Positions 1 through 5,792 of a stretch of DNA of 23,790 bases are shown here, piece after piece. The stretch's first letter is position 1, and the number at the start of each line of letters is the position of its first letter. The notes below the pieces were generated by a model, which did no database searches, was not told the origin of the DNA, and saw only the letters and a list, made by a program, of their open reading frames with translations. The position numbers and the translations under genes are program-made. Source of the DNA: RXOA01 sp964554715 (GTDB lineage: Bacteria; Bipolaricaulota; Bipolaricaulia; UBA7950; UBA9294); the NCBI GenBank assembly GCA_964554715.1, contig CAZKPU010000028.1, positions 1 to 23,790 of the forward strand. The letters are read 5' to 3'.

Positions 1-652
1 CAGAAGATGTCTGGATGGCCGCTGACTTCGCTGGCTCTGACCAAGATGGCAACCTGCTCACAGAAGATAGCTGCAAGCTTGTCAGGCTGAATGCTCGCTG
101 TTGCATAGCAACTGCTGGTTGTGGCTACTGGTCAGATCACATCCTTGCTCGCGTCCTGGGCGTTCCTGAGTGGATTGAGAGTCCCGGTTCGTTTGGTAGC
201 GCGAGCATCCCTAACAGGTGGCGCGAATCTGGTAGAGAACTCCCAGGCCTAAGCTGCAACGCAACGGCCGAAGTTCTGACAGAGAAGATTNNNNNNNNNN
301 GGAGACGATAGCCAGAGAGCGCGGAATGAATATCCCGCATTTCAAAGTCCAGTTTGCGTGTGCGGGGTTAGTCAATGACATGCCGATGCTCTACGTGTGG
401 GGGGAAGGCACGGCCTGGAAAGCGCAACCGTGGCAAGCTTGCATTCCTGCCGTAACTGCGCCTGATGACAAGCACTCAGTCTCTGAGCGGGTTTCCATTC
501 TCTTCCGCCGCAAGAATCTGAGTATACCAGAGCGGTTTCGGATGGGTATACATCTCTACCATGAAGCCTATCCCAGCAAAGTCAGTGCGAGGATGGCGTT
601 TGCTCATCTTGAAGATGGGTTTGACATTCACGAGATCCCTGCTAGCAACTAG
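1..652 (+). pseudogene. Partial Ntn-hydrolase/proteasome-like protein, interrupted by an assembly gap and altered at its 3' end by an insertion sequence
   Basis: Two open segments appear to be one gene. The first runs from the window edge in the frame of position 3 to the N run at 291. The second is open from 302 to the stop at 650-652. The frames differ only because the 10 Ns are a placeholder. The upstream part carries AADFAGSDQDGN, then CKLVR and a hydrophobic IATAGCG segment, which resembles the beta-strand core of proteasome/HslV-like Ntn-hydrolases (AADSxG...K...GxG). That resemblance is by eye only. The N-terminus, where the catalytic Thr would lie, is outside the window. From about position 617 the reading frame is inside the insertion sequence, so the last ~11 residues are IS-derived. 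Without the IS the original frame would stop at 1566-1568. The gene could equally be an unrelated accessory protein. Confidence 0.45.
291..300. other. Assembly gap (10 Ns)
   Basis: Ten Ns interrupt an otherwise continuous open reading frame. The frame changes across the gap (frame of position 3 before it, frame of position 302 after it), so the true gap length is not 10 nt. Confidence 0.97.
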
Positions 653-1494
653 CTAGTACCAGGTCCATAAGCTGCGGCTTCAGATGCCGGTTGGAACAAC
701 GGAAGCAGAACTCATCGAGGTATTCCTGTAGGTGCTTGGCGCTGACGTGGTGATAAACGCCCACGAGACCGCGCTTGAACAAGCTCCAAGCATTCTCCAC
801 GTGGTTGACGTGGGTTTCGCCGTCAACGTAGGAAAGCCAGTGGTTGACGGTCTTGTGAAGCCCGTACTTCTTGATGAACGTGAGGCGGTTGGCTTGGTCG
901 GAGTAGATTGTCTTGATGACGCCGAGGTTTCGCCCGCACACGTGGTCGATGTTGGCGCTGTTGAGCCGCTCAAGGACGAACATGCGGAGCGCTCCCGTGT
1001 CGCGTGATGCAATGCCCAACACGTCTTTCGCCTGATAGCTGACGTTGCCGGTTGCCGATCCACCATCTGCCTTCACGATGGCTTCGTCGATCTCAATGTC
1101 GCCTTCAAGGAGAAGTCCGGAAAGCTCGTTCTGGATTGCCCAACGGATACGCTTAGTCATGTACCAAGCGGTCTTGTAAGTCGTGCCAAGCTCTCCTCTC
1201 GACCTGTTTGGAGGAAACGCCTTTAGGCGAGTAGCAAATCATCCAGAGCGCAATCATCCAACGCGGAAGATCGATGTGGGTCTTGTGGAAGACGGTGCCA
1301 GACGTGACCGAGAACTGATACCGGCAGTCTCGACATTGCCACTTGCGGCGAGATTGGAGGAAGGTGTTTCGCTTGGACCCACAGCGAGGGCAAGTGACGC
1401 CGTTCGGCCATCGGAGACGGGCAAGATGTTCCTCGCATTTGACCTGTGTCGAGAATGCCTTTCTTGCCTCTACCAGGGACTTGATCTTCTCCAT
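642..1494 (-). pseudogene. IS1595/ISXO2-like transposase, split by a one-base frameshift
   Basis: The N-terminal half (1494 to the frameshift) has the family zinc ribbon, CPRCGS...WQCRDC, followed by the helix ending GVSSKQVER. The C-terminal half has the DDE-like transposase core: EIDEAIV, IYSDQANR and HVNHVENAWSLFKRG...YHHVSAKHLQEYLDEFCFR, close to the ISXO2 consensus. Joining V-E-R directly to E-L-G-T-T-Y-K-T-A-W-Y-M-T-K-R restores a full-length protein of roughly 283 residues. One extra base near 1191-1200, at an AGG-AGA codon pair, breaks the frame. The start at 1494 is preferred over an in-frame ATG at 1548 because that ATG lies in the -35 region of the promoter. Inactivation by mutation is most likely; programmed +1 frameshifting or a sequencing error is possible. 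Confidence 0.8.
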
Positions 1495-1519
1495 GAGTAT
1501 CACCGCCTTTCCGACTAGT

Positions 1520-1548
1520 ATCATACTACTAGGTATAGCTATTGTCAA
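1520..1548 (-). promoter_or_regulatory. Transposase promoter, near consensus
   Basis: On the minus strand a TTGACA box (1548-1543) is followed after exactly 17 nt by TATGAT (1525-1520). Transcription would begin near 1513, about 19 nt before the ATG at 1494. The -35 box forms part of the IS terminal inverted repeat. Confidence 0.75.
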
Positions 1549-1564
1549 CCCTTGATGGTGATAC

Positions 1565-1593
1565 TTGACGTATATCCCTTCTAGGTGTAGAGT
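1565..1593 (+). promoter_or_regulatory. Promoter of the zinc-ribbon gene, apparently leaderless
   Basis: TTGACG (1565-1570), a 17-nt spacer and TAGAGT (1588-1593) lie directly before the ATG at 1600. A start site 7 nt past the -10 box would coincide with the A of the start codon. No Shine-Dalgarno sequence precedes the ATG. Confidence 0.45.
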
Positions 1594-1599
1594 CAGGGC

Positions 1600-1758
1600 A
1601 TGGCTAAGGTGATGCTAGAAGGCTACAGATGCGAGAGATGCGGGCATGAATGGGTTCCGAGGAACAAGAAAGAGGAACCCAAGGTGTGCCCGAAGTGCAA
1701 GAGTCCGTACTGGGATCGACCAAGGCGAAGTGAACCGAGCAAGGAAGATCGAATCTAG
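1600..1758 (+). CDS. Small zinc-ribbon protein, 52 residues
   Basis: The protein starts MAKVMLEGYRCERCGHEW and contains two CxxC pairs (C-E-R-C at residues 11-14 and C-P-K-C near 31-34), then SPYWDRPRR and a charged tail. This is a typical short rubredoxin/zinc-ribbon fold that should bind one zinc ion. Proteins of this kind with the C-K/R-S-P-Y-W ending are common beside mobile or toxin-type genes in bacteria and archaea, where they are usually taken as DNA- or RNA-binding; the function here is not known. It lies 48 nt downstream of the IS end and before the duplicated structured elements. It has a promoter placed so that the transcript would be leaderless. No downstream partner gene is visible. 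Confidence 0.75.
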   Translation: MAKVMLEGYRCERCGHEWVPRNKKEEPKVCPKCKSPYWDRPRRSEPSKEDRI

Positions 1759-1795
1759 CTGTGCGGGGGAGTTGTAGTGAACTACTGAGATGCGT

Positions 1796-1884
1796 CAGAC
1801 TTCTCTATGAGTCTGAGCAATACAGTGCTCTGTCGTAAAGATACGAGCAGAACAAGCACTGTGATGAGGTTGGTTACCGTCATC
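1796..1884. ncRNA. Structured RNA-like element, copy A
   Basis: Three consecutive helices can be drawn. P1 is CAGACT (1796-1801) with AGTCTG (1810-1815). P2 is ACAGTGCT (1822-1829) with AGCACTGT (1855-1862), topped by TCGTA/TACGA (1833-1837/1842-1846). P3 is GATGA (1863-1867) with TCATC (1880-1884), topped by GGT/ACC. A second copy at 2053-2144 keeps the same helices with compensating base changes. An alternative reading is a 55-codon ORF from the ATG at 1807 in the P1 loop, stopping at 1972-1974. A further hairpin, GGAATC/GATTCC (1918-1923/1929-1934), follows. The strand of the RNA cannot be decided. Confidence 0.5.
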
Positions 1885-2052
1885 TACTATCCACTCCTTT
1901 ACTCCGAGAAGTGTCCCGGAATCTCTTCGATTCCACTCGCCTCCCTTTCCGGAGTGTCTAGTCTCAGTGCTTAGTACCAGTGATCCCCCGCCCAGCAAAC
2001 TGATGATAGGATAAAAGGCTATCGGTTGACTAGGACGGCCACGTAACTGCCG

Positions 2053-2144
2053 ACTACTTCTCAATGAGGCTTGTTAGCCTGAGTAGTACAGTGGCCTGTA
2101 GCATGGAAGCTACAAGAAACAGCACTGTGATTACCGTTGTAATC
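2053..2144. ncRNA. Structured RNA-like element, copy B
   Basis: This is the diverged second copy of the element at 1796-1884. P1 is ACTACT (2053-2058) with AGTAGT (2082-2087), enclosing an extra hairpin AGGCT/AGCCT. P2 is ACAGTG (2088-2093) with CACTGT (2123-2128), topped by TGTAGC/GCTACA (2097-2102/2109-2114). P3 is GATTAC (2129-2134) with GTAATC (2139-2144). The hairpin GGACT/AGTCC (2165-2169/2176-2180) follows. A 42-codon ORF from the ATG at 2064 to the stop at 2190-2192 shares the pattern S-L-S-x-T-V-x-C-(7)-S-T-V with copy A, so a duplicated small peptide gene is the competing explanation. Confidence 0.5.
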
Positions 2145-2192
2145 ATGGACTACTCGCCTCCTTTGGACTTCGATGAGTCCGTTGAATCTTGA

Positions 2193-2264
2193 CTCCCCTA
2201 GTCCCCATTCAGAAGGCATGCAGTTTCTCACAACGGCAGGCTGTCAGTTTGGCCGTCCTAGCGT
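2193..2264. other. Intergenic spacer with no recognised feature
   Basis: Between the second structured element and the terminator hairpin I see no convincing ORF, promoter or RNA. It shares the lower GC content of the surrounding accessory segment. Confidence 0.5.
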
Positions 2265-2305
2265 TCAAAGAGAAAGACCCTTGGCAAGTGCGCAACCAAG
2301 GGTCT
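2265..2305 (-). terminator. Rho-independent terminator of the tRNA-like transcription unit
   Basis: A perfect 10-bp stem, AGACCCTTGG (2275-2284) with CCAAGGGTCT (2296-2305), encloses an 11-nt loop. Read on the minus strand the stem is followed by TTTCTCTTTG, a T-rich tail; on the plus strand it is followed by AATCTCTG. It therefore most likely ends minus-strand transcripts coming from the tRNA-like gene about 107 nt upstream. Confidence 0.6.
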
Positions 2306-2411
2306 AATCTCTGACCAAACCTTCTTTCGGTTTCGTCATGTGTCTGTCACACGTCACTAGGATAAGCCTCTCCCGTCCTTTTGTCAACTTCGACAGACAG
2401 CTAAGATGCAA

Positions 2412-2501
2412 TGGATGGGGCGGACAGGATTTGCACCTGCGAAGGCCACCGGCCGCGTGTGTGACAGACACGTTGGTTTGACTACTTCCGATACCGCCCC
2501 A
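2412..2501 (-). tRNA. Atypical tRNA-like gene with GTC (Asp) anticodon and long variable arm
   Basis: Read on the minus strand, GGGGCGG (2500-2494) pairs with CCGCCCC (2423-2417). The anticodon arm is CGTGT / loop CTGTCAC / ACACG, giving anticodon GTC at 2465-2463 with U33 in place. The T arm is GCAGG / TGCAAAT / CCTGT. The variable region is about 15 nt and contains a GGCC-GGT-GGCC hairpin, which is a class II arm; normal tRNA-Asp is class I. The D loop has no GG pair and the T loop lacks the usual TTC. Adding the outer T2501-A2416 pair makes an 8-bp acceptor with a U discriminator followed by an encoded CCA (2414-2412). A TATACT -10 candidate lies upstream near 2535-2540. It could be a mobile-element tRNA, an allo-tRNA-like species or a decayed tRNA. 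Confidence 0.6.
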
Positions 2502-2653
2502 TATCTTTCATGAGAGCAGTATACCGTAGTCTTTTGCTTGTTTCCTGGTGAATCTTCGGGTTACATCGAGCCAGACAGAGCCAGCGAAATCCAGTAGCCA
2601 GCGCTGCTCTGAAGGGATAAACGTGACACGTGTCCGCCAAACGTGCACGCCGA
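2502..2653. other. Intergenic stretch upstream of the tRNA-like gene
   Basis: This segment lies between the tRNA-like gene and the stop of the PUA-like protein. It contains a 10-bp palindrome, GACACGTGTC, and a possible TATACT -10 box for the tRNA-like gene. No gene or clear terminator for the upstream operon is visible. Confidence 0.4.
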
Positions 2654-3121
2654 TTACTTCGGCATGCGCTGAAGAATGTGAAGAAGCGTGTTGCGGCGTC
2701 CGGTGGCCAGCAATGCGCGAAGCTTCCCGTGGCGGACCTCGCCACATCCGATTACATCGCCGCAGAAGCTCACCGCGACGTATCCTTCCTCAAGTTCCGA
2801 CGGCAACGAACGCCCAAGAAGAAGCTGTTCGAAGGCCGCTCGGTCCTCGATCTCGACCCGCGAGGTTCGAACCTCGCCACCGAGAAACACAAGGAAGCCG
2901 CTCGTCGGCTTGACCCCTCTCGGTAGCATCCGCAAGGCGCGGATTCCCGGGGGGCGTGAAGCGATCAACTCCCACTCGGTCTCCGGCGCGGTGGTTGCCC
3001 AGATCTCGTCACCGCGAACGGTGAAGCGAAGCCTTTCGATGAACGCGTTACTGATCCCGTACCGATCAGCAAGCAGCAAACGGATCTCAGTCAGGGACAG
3101 CTTTTCGGATGCAGGCAACAT
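2654..3121 (-). CDS. PUA-like RNA-binding protein (NOL1/NOP2/Sun-associated domain encoded separately)
   Basis: This 155-residue protein begins MLPASEKLSLTE. The second half, roughly residues 70-140, contains G-I-R-A-L-R-M-L, then G-V-K-P-T-S-G-F-L-V-F-L-G, then V-E-I and an E-E-G-Y-V-A-V...G-D-V-I-G-C-G pattern with a lysine-rich turn. This matches the PUA-like domain normally fused to the C-terminus of YebU/RsmF-type or archaeal NSUN methyltransferases. The ATG at 3121 is preceded by GGAGGAGGGT, a strong ribosome binding site, which sets the start. It overlaps the end of the m5C methyltransferase gene by about 35 nt, so the two are likely co-translated and act together on one RNA substrate. 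It is the last gene of the minus-strand operon. Confidence 0.72.
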   Translation of the reverse strand: MLPASEKLSLTEIRLLLADRYGISNAFIERLRFTVRGDEIWATTAPETEWELIASRPPGIRALRMLPRGVKPTSGFLVFLGGEVRTSRVEIEDRAAFEQLLLGRSLPSELEEGYVAVSFCGDVIGCGEVRHGKLRALLATGRRNTLLHILQRMPK

Positions 3122-4010
3122 ACCCTCCTCCGCTGTCAAGATGCTGCGGGTACAGGCGAACCGTACCGGCAACGGTGTCCGGATACGATTCACCGTTCCA
3201 TTGCCGAACCCCTTCCGCGTGGGGCAACTCAAGAGAGATCGACTCGATCGCCGCATGCTCACGGTGCCGTAGCAGCTCCGCGACGACGGCCTCATTCTCC
3301 TCCGGGGCAAACGTGCACGTGGAATACACCAGCCGCCCGCCTGTACGGAGAAGATCGAACCCCCGCACAATCAGGCGCTTCTGTAGCTTCGACAGCCGCT
3401 CGATCGTCCGCTGCGATGCACCGACCCGCATCGAGCGCTCCTTCCGGAGCGTTCCTTCTCCGGAGCAGGGAGCGTCGATCAGAATCCGGTCGAACACCCC
3501 CCCAAGCGGAAACTCCTCCCCCCGGCGGCCGAGCACGATGGCATGGACGACCTCCAGCCGGTTCAGATTGGCAAGCAGCGCCGGTTGTCTTCTACCCGAC
3601 GGCTCGTTCACGACGAGCACTCCTTGGTTTTCCATTCGGGAAGCGATCTGAGTCGTCTTTCCGCCGGGCGCGGCGCAGAGATCCAAAACCCGCTCATCCG
3701 GCTTCGGATCGAGGATCCGGACAGGCACGGTCTGCGTAAGCTCCTGCACGTAGTACAGACCGAGCCAATGCTCGAGGGTGGCGCCGATCGACAGGCAGTC
3801 GGTGATGAGGATCTCCGGGTCCCACGTCCAAGGACGGGTGGTGATGCCCTGCCGCAACAGACGGGCCGCCAGATCGGCGGGGCTGACCCGCCCGGTCCGG
3901 ACCCGCAGACTTGCCGGCGCAGCACGCTCTACGGTGTCGACGAACGCGTCCCAGTCAGGGATCAGATTCTTGTATCGCCACAGCCTGCTTCCCTCCGGGA
4001 TCGCGCTCAA
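3087..4010 (-). CDS. NSUN/RsmB-family RNA (cytosine-5)-methyltransferase
   Basis: The protein has 307 residues with a Rossmann-fold SAM-dependent methyltransferase core. Visible motifs are motif I, D-L-C-A-A-P-G-G-K-T (about 110-119); motif IV, D-A-P-C-S-G-E-G-T (Cys182, needed for product release); and motif VI, Y-S-T-C-T-F-A-P-E-E-N-E (Cys232, the catalytic nucleophile). Family members methylate C5 of cytosine in rRNA or tRNA using S-adenosylmethionine. The start is TTG, whose bases overlap the TGA of the upstream phosphatase gene (TTGA), suggesting translational coupling. There is no N-terminal NusB domain as in RsmB and no C-terminal PUA-like domain; the latter is encoded by the next gene. 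The precise substrate cannot be told from sequence. Confidence 0.88.
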   Translation of the reverse strand: MSAIPEGSRLWRYKNLIPDWDAFVDTVERAAPASLRVRTGRVSPADLAARLLRQGITTRPWTWDPEILITDCLSIGATLEHWLGLYYVQELTQTVPVRILDPKPDERVLDLCAAPGGKTTQIASRMENQGVLVVNEPSGRRQPALLANLNRLEVVHAIVLGRRGEEFPLGGVFDRILIDAPCSGEGTLRKERSMRVGASQRTIERLSKLQKRLIVRGFDLLRTGGRLVYSTCTFAPEENEAVVAELLRHREHAAIESISLELPHAEGVRQWNGESYPDTVAGTVRLYPQHLDSGGGYVACIRKAVPD

Positions 4011-4807
4011 AATCGCTCTCCGAGCGCCCGAAGCAGTTCCTCGTGCACCGCTGCGTTGGAGGCGACAACCCCGGATTCCGGGTCATCGAGCGCCTCTCCG
4101 GCAGAGGTCGATACGCGCCCCCCCGCTTCGTTCACCAACAGCATTCCGGCAGCAACGTCCCACATCGACAATCCGCCATACCACACGCCGTCAACCCTGC
4201 CGCATGCAAGGAAGGCGAGGTCCAGGCACGCCGACCCTGTCGTACGCAACACCGCCGAAGAATCGATCAGAGCCCGGGTCCCCTCCACCATCCGCAGAGC
4301 GCGTCCTTTGACCTTGGAGAACCCCACCACGACCACCGCACCGGTCAGAGCGACCCTTGAAGAAACGTGGATCGCCGCTCCGTTCTTCTTTGCCCCGCCT
4401 CCGGCGATTGCCGTGTAGGTCTCGCACCGAAACGGATCGTGGATGCATCCCACCACCGGCCTGCCCTGGTGTGCCAATGCAATGGAGACGGAGACGTGGG
4501 GAATTCCCCGAACGAAGTTGTTCGTTCCATCGATCGGGTCGATGATCCATGTCCAGTCGGGGTCCTTCGCTGTCATCCCTGCTTCTTCACTGACAACACT
4601 AAACGTCGGATATACTTCCGACAGGCAGTCAACGATGATCTTCTCGGCGGCACGATCGACATCTGTAACCAGGTCCGCCGGGCCGTCTTTTGCTCGAACC
4701 GTCCGCGGGCGGCCGAGCGCGTCTCGAATCGTTTGCGCGCAGGCTACCGCTGCATCCGTGCCGGCCCGCAGCGCCCTCGCCAGATCTACCTTCTCGGAAG
4801 CCTTCAT
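4007..4807 (-). CDS. suhB: Inositol monophosphatase family protein (SuhB-like)
   Basis: The 266-residue protein has the Mg-dependent, lithium-sensitive phosphatase signature. It shows V-S-E-E-A-G (first metal glutamate), W-I-I-D-P-I-D-G-T-N-N-F (metal aspartates and the loop typical of the family) and S-M-W-D-V-A-A-G-M-L-L near the C-terminus. Family enzymes hydrolyse myo-inositol 1-phosphate, fructose 1,6-bisphosphate or related sugars; SuhB in proteobacteria also acts in rRNA antitermination. The start M-K-A-S-E-K at 4807 gives the usual family length. ATGs at 4834 and beyond would add a basic extension without a better ribosome site. It lies 103 nt after the BCAM0308-type gene and overlaps the methyltransferase gene by four bases. 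The symbol is by family resemblance; the substrate is unknown. Confidence 0.82.
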   Translation of the reverse strand: MKASEKVDLARALRAGTDAAVACAQTIRDALGRPRTVRAKDGPADLVTDVDRAAEKIIVDCLSEVYPTFSVVSEEAGMTAKDPDWTWIIDPIDGTNNFVRGIPHVSVSIALAHQGRPVVGCIHDPFRCETYTAIAGGGAKKNGAAIHVSSRVALTGAVVVVGFSKVKGRALRMVEGTRALIDSSAVLRTTGSACLDLAFLACGRVDGVWYGGLSMWDVAAGMLLVNEAGGRVSTSAGEALDDPESGVVASNAAVHEELLRALGERF

Positions 4808-4910
4808 CTTTCGTCCCAAACGCCTTCGCGGCATCACAAGGCACGCACCGCCGGTTCGATACAAGACACCCGGCGATGCGCCAACAACGACCGTTTCCGG
4901 TCGATCTCTG

Positions 4911-5399
4911 CTATGAGTCGCTTCGCTCCCAATACACACGTGCTAGAGGAGCATTCGGGGCACGCTTCACTTGCAGCGTCCCCTTGCAGGCCCCCTCGAT
5001 CGCCTTCCCGATCCGCTCGGCAAGATGACGATTGCTCGTGGCGATTTCGACACGCCCCGACCCTTGCTCGATCCACAAGATCCGTTGAAGCGGACGTGAG
5101 GCCGCCGCAGCTGCCTCCTGGTTGCGAGCGATCCTCAGGATTTCGTCGTGGTGTGCCTCCATGTAGCTTCCGGAAAGGTACACCCAACCAGCCGGATACC
5201 GGTCGATGGCCCGGCGACAAGCCGGACAGTGGTGGTGTTGCGCGGGTTCCACCGGAGGTCGCTCGGCGACCCGCCAGCGGCCGGTCTGATACGTGAGCCC
5301 GCAACGTGGGCAAACTGTGGGCTCCGGATACTTAGCTCCCTCGAAGTAGGGGTTGATGCTCTCTTGACCTACGCCGCCACGGCGTTCTCCTTGCCGCAT
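4911..5399 (-). CDS. BCAM0308-type zinc-ribbon protein
   Basis: The 162-residue protein carries two CxxC pairs, C-P-R-C (30-33) and C-P-A-C (58-61), which should form one zinc site. These are followed by R-Y-P-A-G-W-V-Y-L-S-G-S-Y, A-H-H-D-E-I-L-R-I-A-R-N and a C-terminal alpha/beta domain ending A-R-V-Y-W-E-R. That layout matches the BCAM0308 family, which resembles the NMD3-like zinc/translation-associated proteins; its function is not established. Of three possible starts (GTG 5408, ATG 5405, ATG 5399), the last is preferred because GAGG lies 8 nt upstream. It is the first gene of the minus-strand operon, 51 nt or more past the terminator of the fatty acid cluster. Its own promoter was not clear. 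Confidence 0.75.
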   Translation of the reverse strand: MRQGERRGGVGQESINPYFEGAKYPEPTVCPRCGLTYQTGRWRVAERPPVEPAQHHHCPACRRAIDRYPAGWVYLSGSYMEAHHDEILRIARNQEAAAAASRPLQRILWIEQGSGRVEIATSNRHLAERIGKAIEGACKGTLQVKRAPNAPLARVYWERSDS

Positions 5400-5460
5400 C
5401 TGCATCACCTCGTCTACGTTTCCGTCCCGTTGTCGTTCTCACAGATGCACCGGAAATGCG

Positions 5461-5489
5461 AAAAGGGACAGCACAACGTTCACTGTCCC
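5461..5489 (-). terminator. Rho-independent terminator of the fatty acid operon
   Basis: Read on the minus strand, GGGACAG (5489-5483) pairs with CTGTCCC (5471-5465) and is followed by TTTT. It lies 23 nt after the acpP stop codon. Confidence 0.75.
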
Positions 5490-5511
5490 CACAAAGCCAC
5501 TTCGAATCAGG

Positions 5512-5760
5512 CTATTCGCTCTTGCTGTCGACGAGTTTCTCAAGGTAGGCGATCGCTTCCCCCACAGTGGAGATCTTCTCCGCGTCCTCATCGGAGATCT
5601 CAACTCCGAACTCGTCCTCAAACTCCATGATCAGCTCGACTGTGTCCAACGAGTCGGCTCCGAGGTCCTCAACAAACGAAGACTCATCCAAAACCTCCTC
5701 TAGATCGACCATGAGCTGGTCGGATATTACAGATCTCACTCGATCCGCAATCTCGCTCAT
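5512..5760 (-). CDS. acpP: Acyl carrier protein
   Basis: The 82-residue acidic protein has the canonical phosphopantetheine attachment motif D-S-L (Ser37) inside F-V-E-D-L-G-A-D-S-L-D-T-V-E-L. It is followed by helix III, E-F-E-D-E-F-G-V-E-I-S-D-E-D-A-E-K-I-S-T-V-G, which is diagnostic of bacterial fatty-acid ACP. It carries growing acyl chains between the FabD, FabH and FabG enzymes encoded directly upstream. A strong ribosome site, GGGGGAGGT, lies 8 nt before the ATG, fitting the high expression usual for ACP. It is the last gene of the operon, followed by a terminator. Confidence 0.97.
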   Translation of the reverse strand: MSEIADRVRSVISDQLMVDLEEVLDESSFVEDLGADSLDTVELIMEFEDEFGVEISDEDAEKISTVGEAIAYLEKLVDSKSE

Positions 5761-5792
5761 ACGCCGTTACCTCCCCCTTCTGTTTCGCATAG

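Larger units (their letters stand above)
617..1551 (-). mobile_element. IS1595-family (ISXO2-like) insertion sequence, about 935 bp
   Basis: The boundaries are inferred from imperfect terminal inverted repeats. The left end begins GGGTTTGACATT (617-628); the right end, read on the minus strand, begins GGGTTGACAAT (1551-1541). Flanking 8-mers are ttgaagat (609-616) and ttgatggt (1552-1559), matching at 6 of 8 positions, which fits an aged 8-bp target duplication as expected for IS1595 elements. The -35 box of the transposase promoter lies inside the right inverted repeat. The single cargo is a frameshifted ISXO2-like transposase on the minus strand. The element sits at the very 3' end of the Ntn-hydrolase-like gene. 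Confidence 0.6.

Noticed and set aside
1796..2192. CRISPR-like or simple direct repeat interpretation of the two elements
   Set aside because: Only two copies, diverged, of ~90 nt and without short regular spacers. The similarity lies in paired stems, not in an invariant repeat.
2275..2501. tmRNA or RNase P candidate
   Set aside because: The acceptor ends pair within 90 nt and enclose an anticodon arm, so it is not a tmRNA. No tag-peptide frame and no RNase P signature strings were seen.
2482..2745. Minus-strand ORFs crossing the tRNA-like gene
   Set aside because: They overlap the PUA-like gene and the tRNA fold and have no domain features or ribosome site.
4367..5296. Plus-strand open frame of 309 codons
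   Set aside because: Antisense to suhB and the BCAM0308-type gene, both with recognisable motifs. Composition is Arg/Ser/Pro-rich with no domain pattern.
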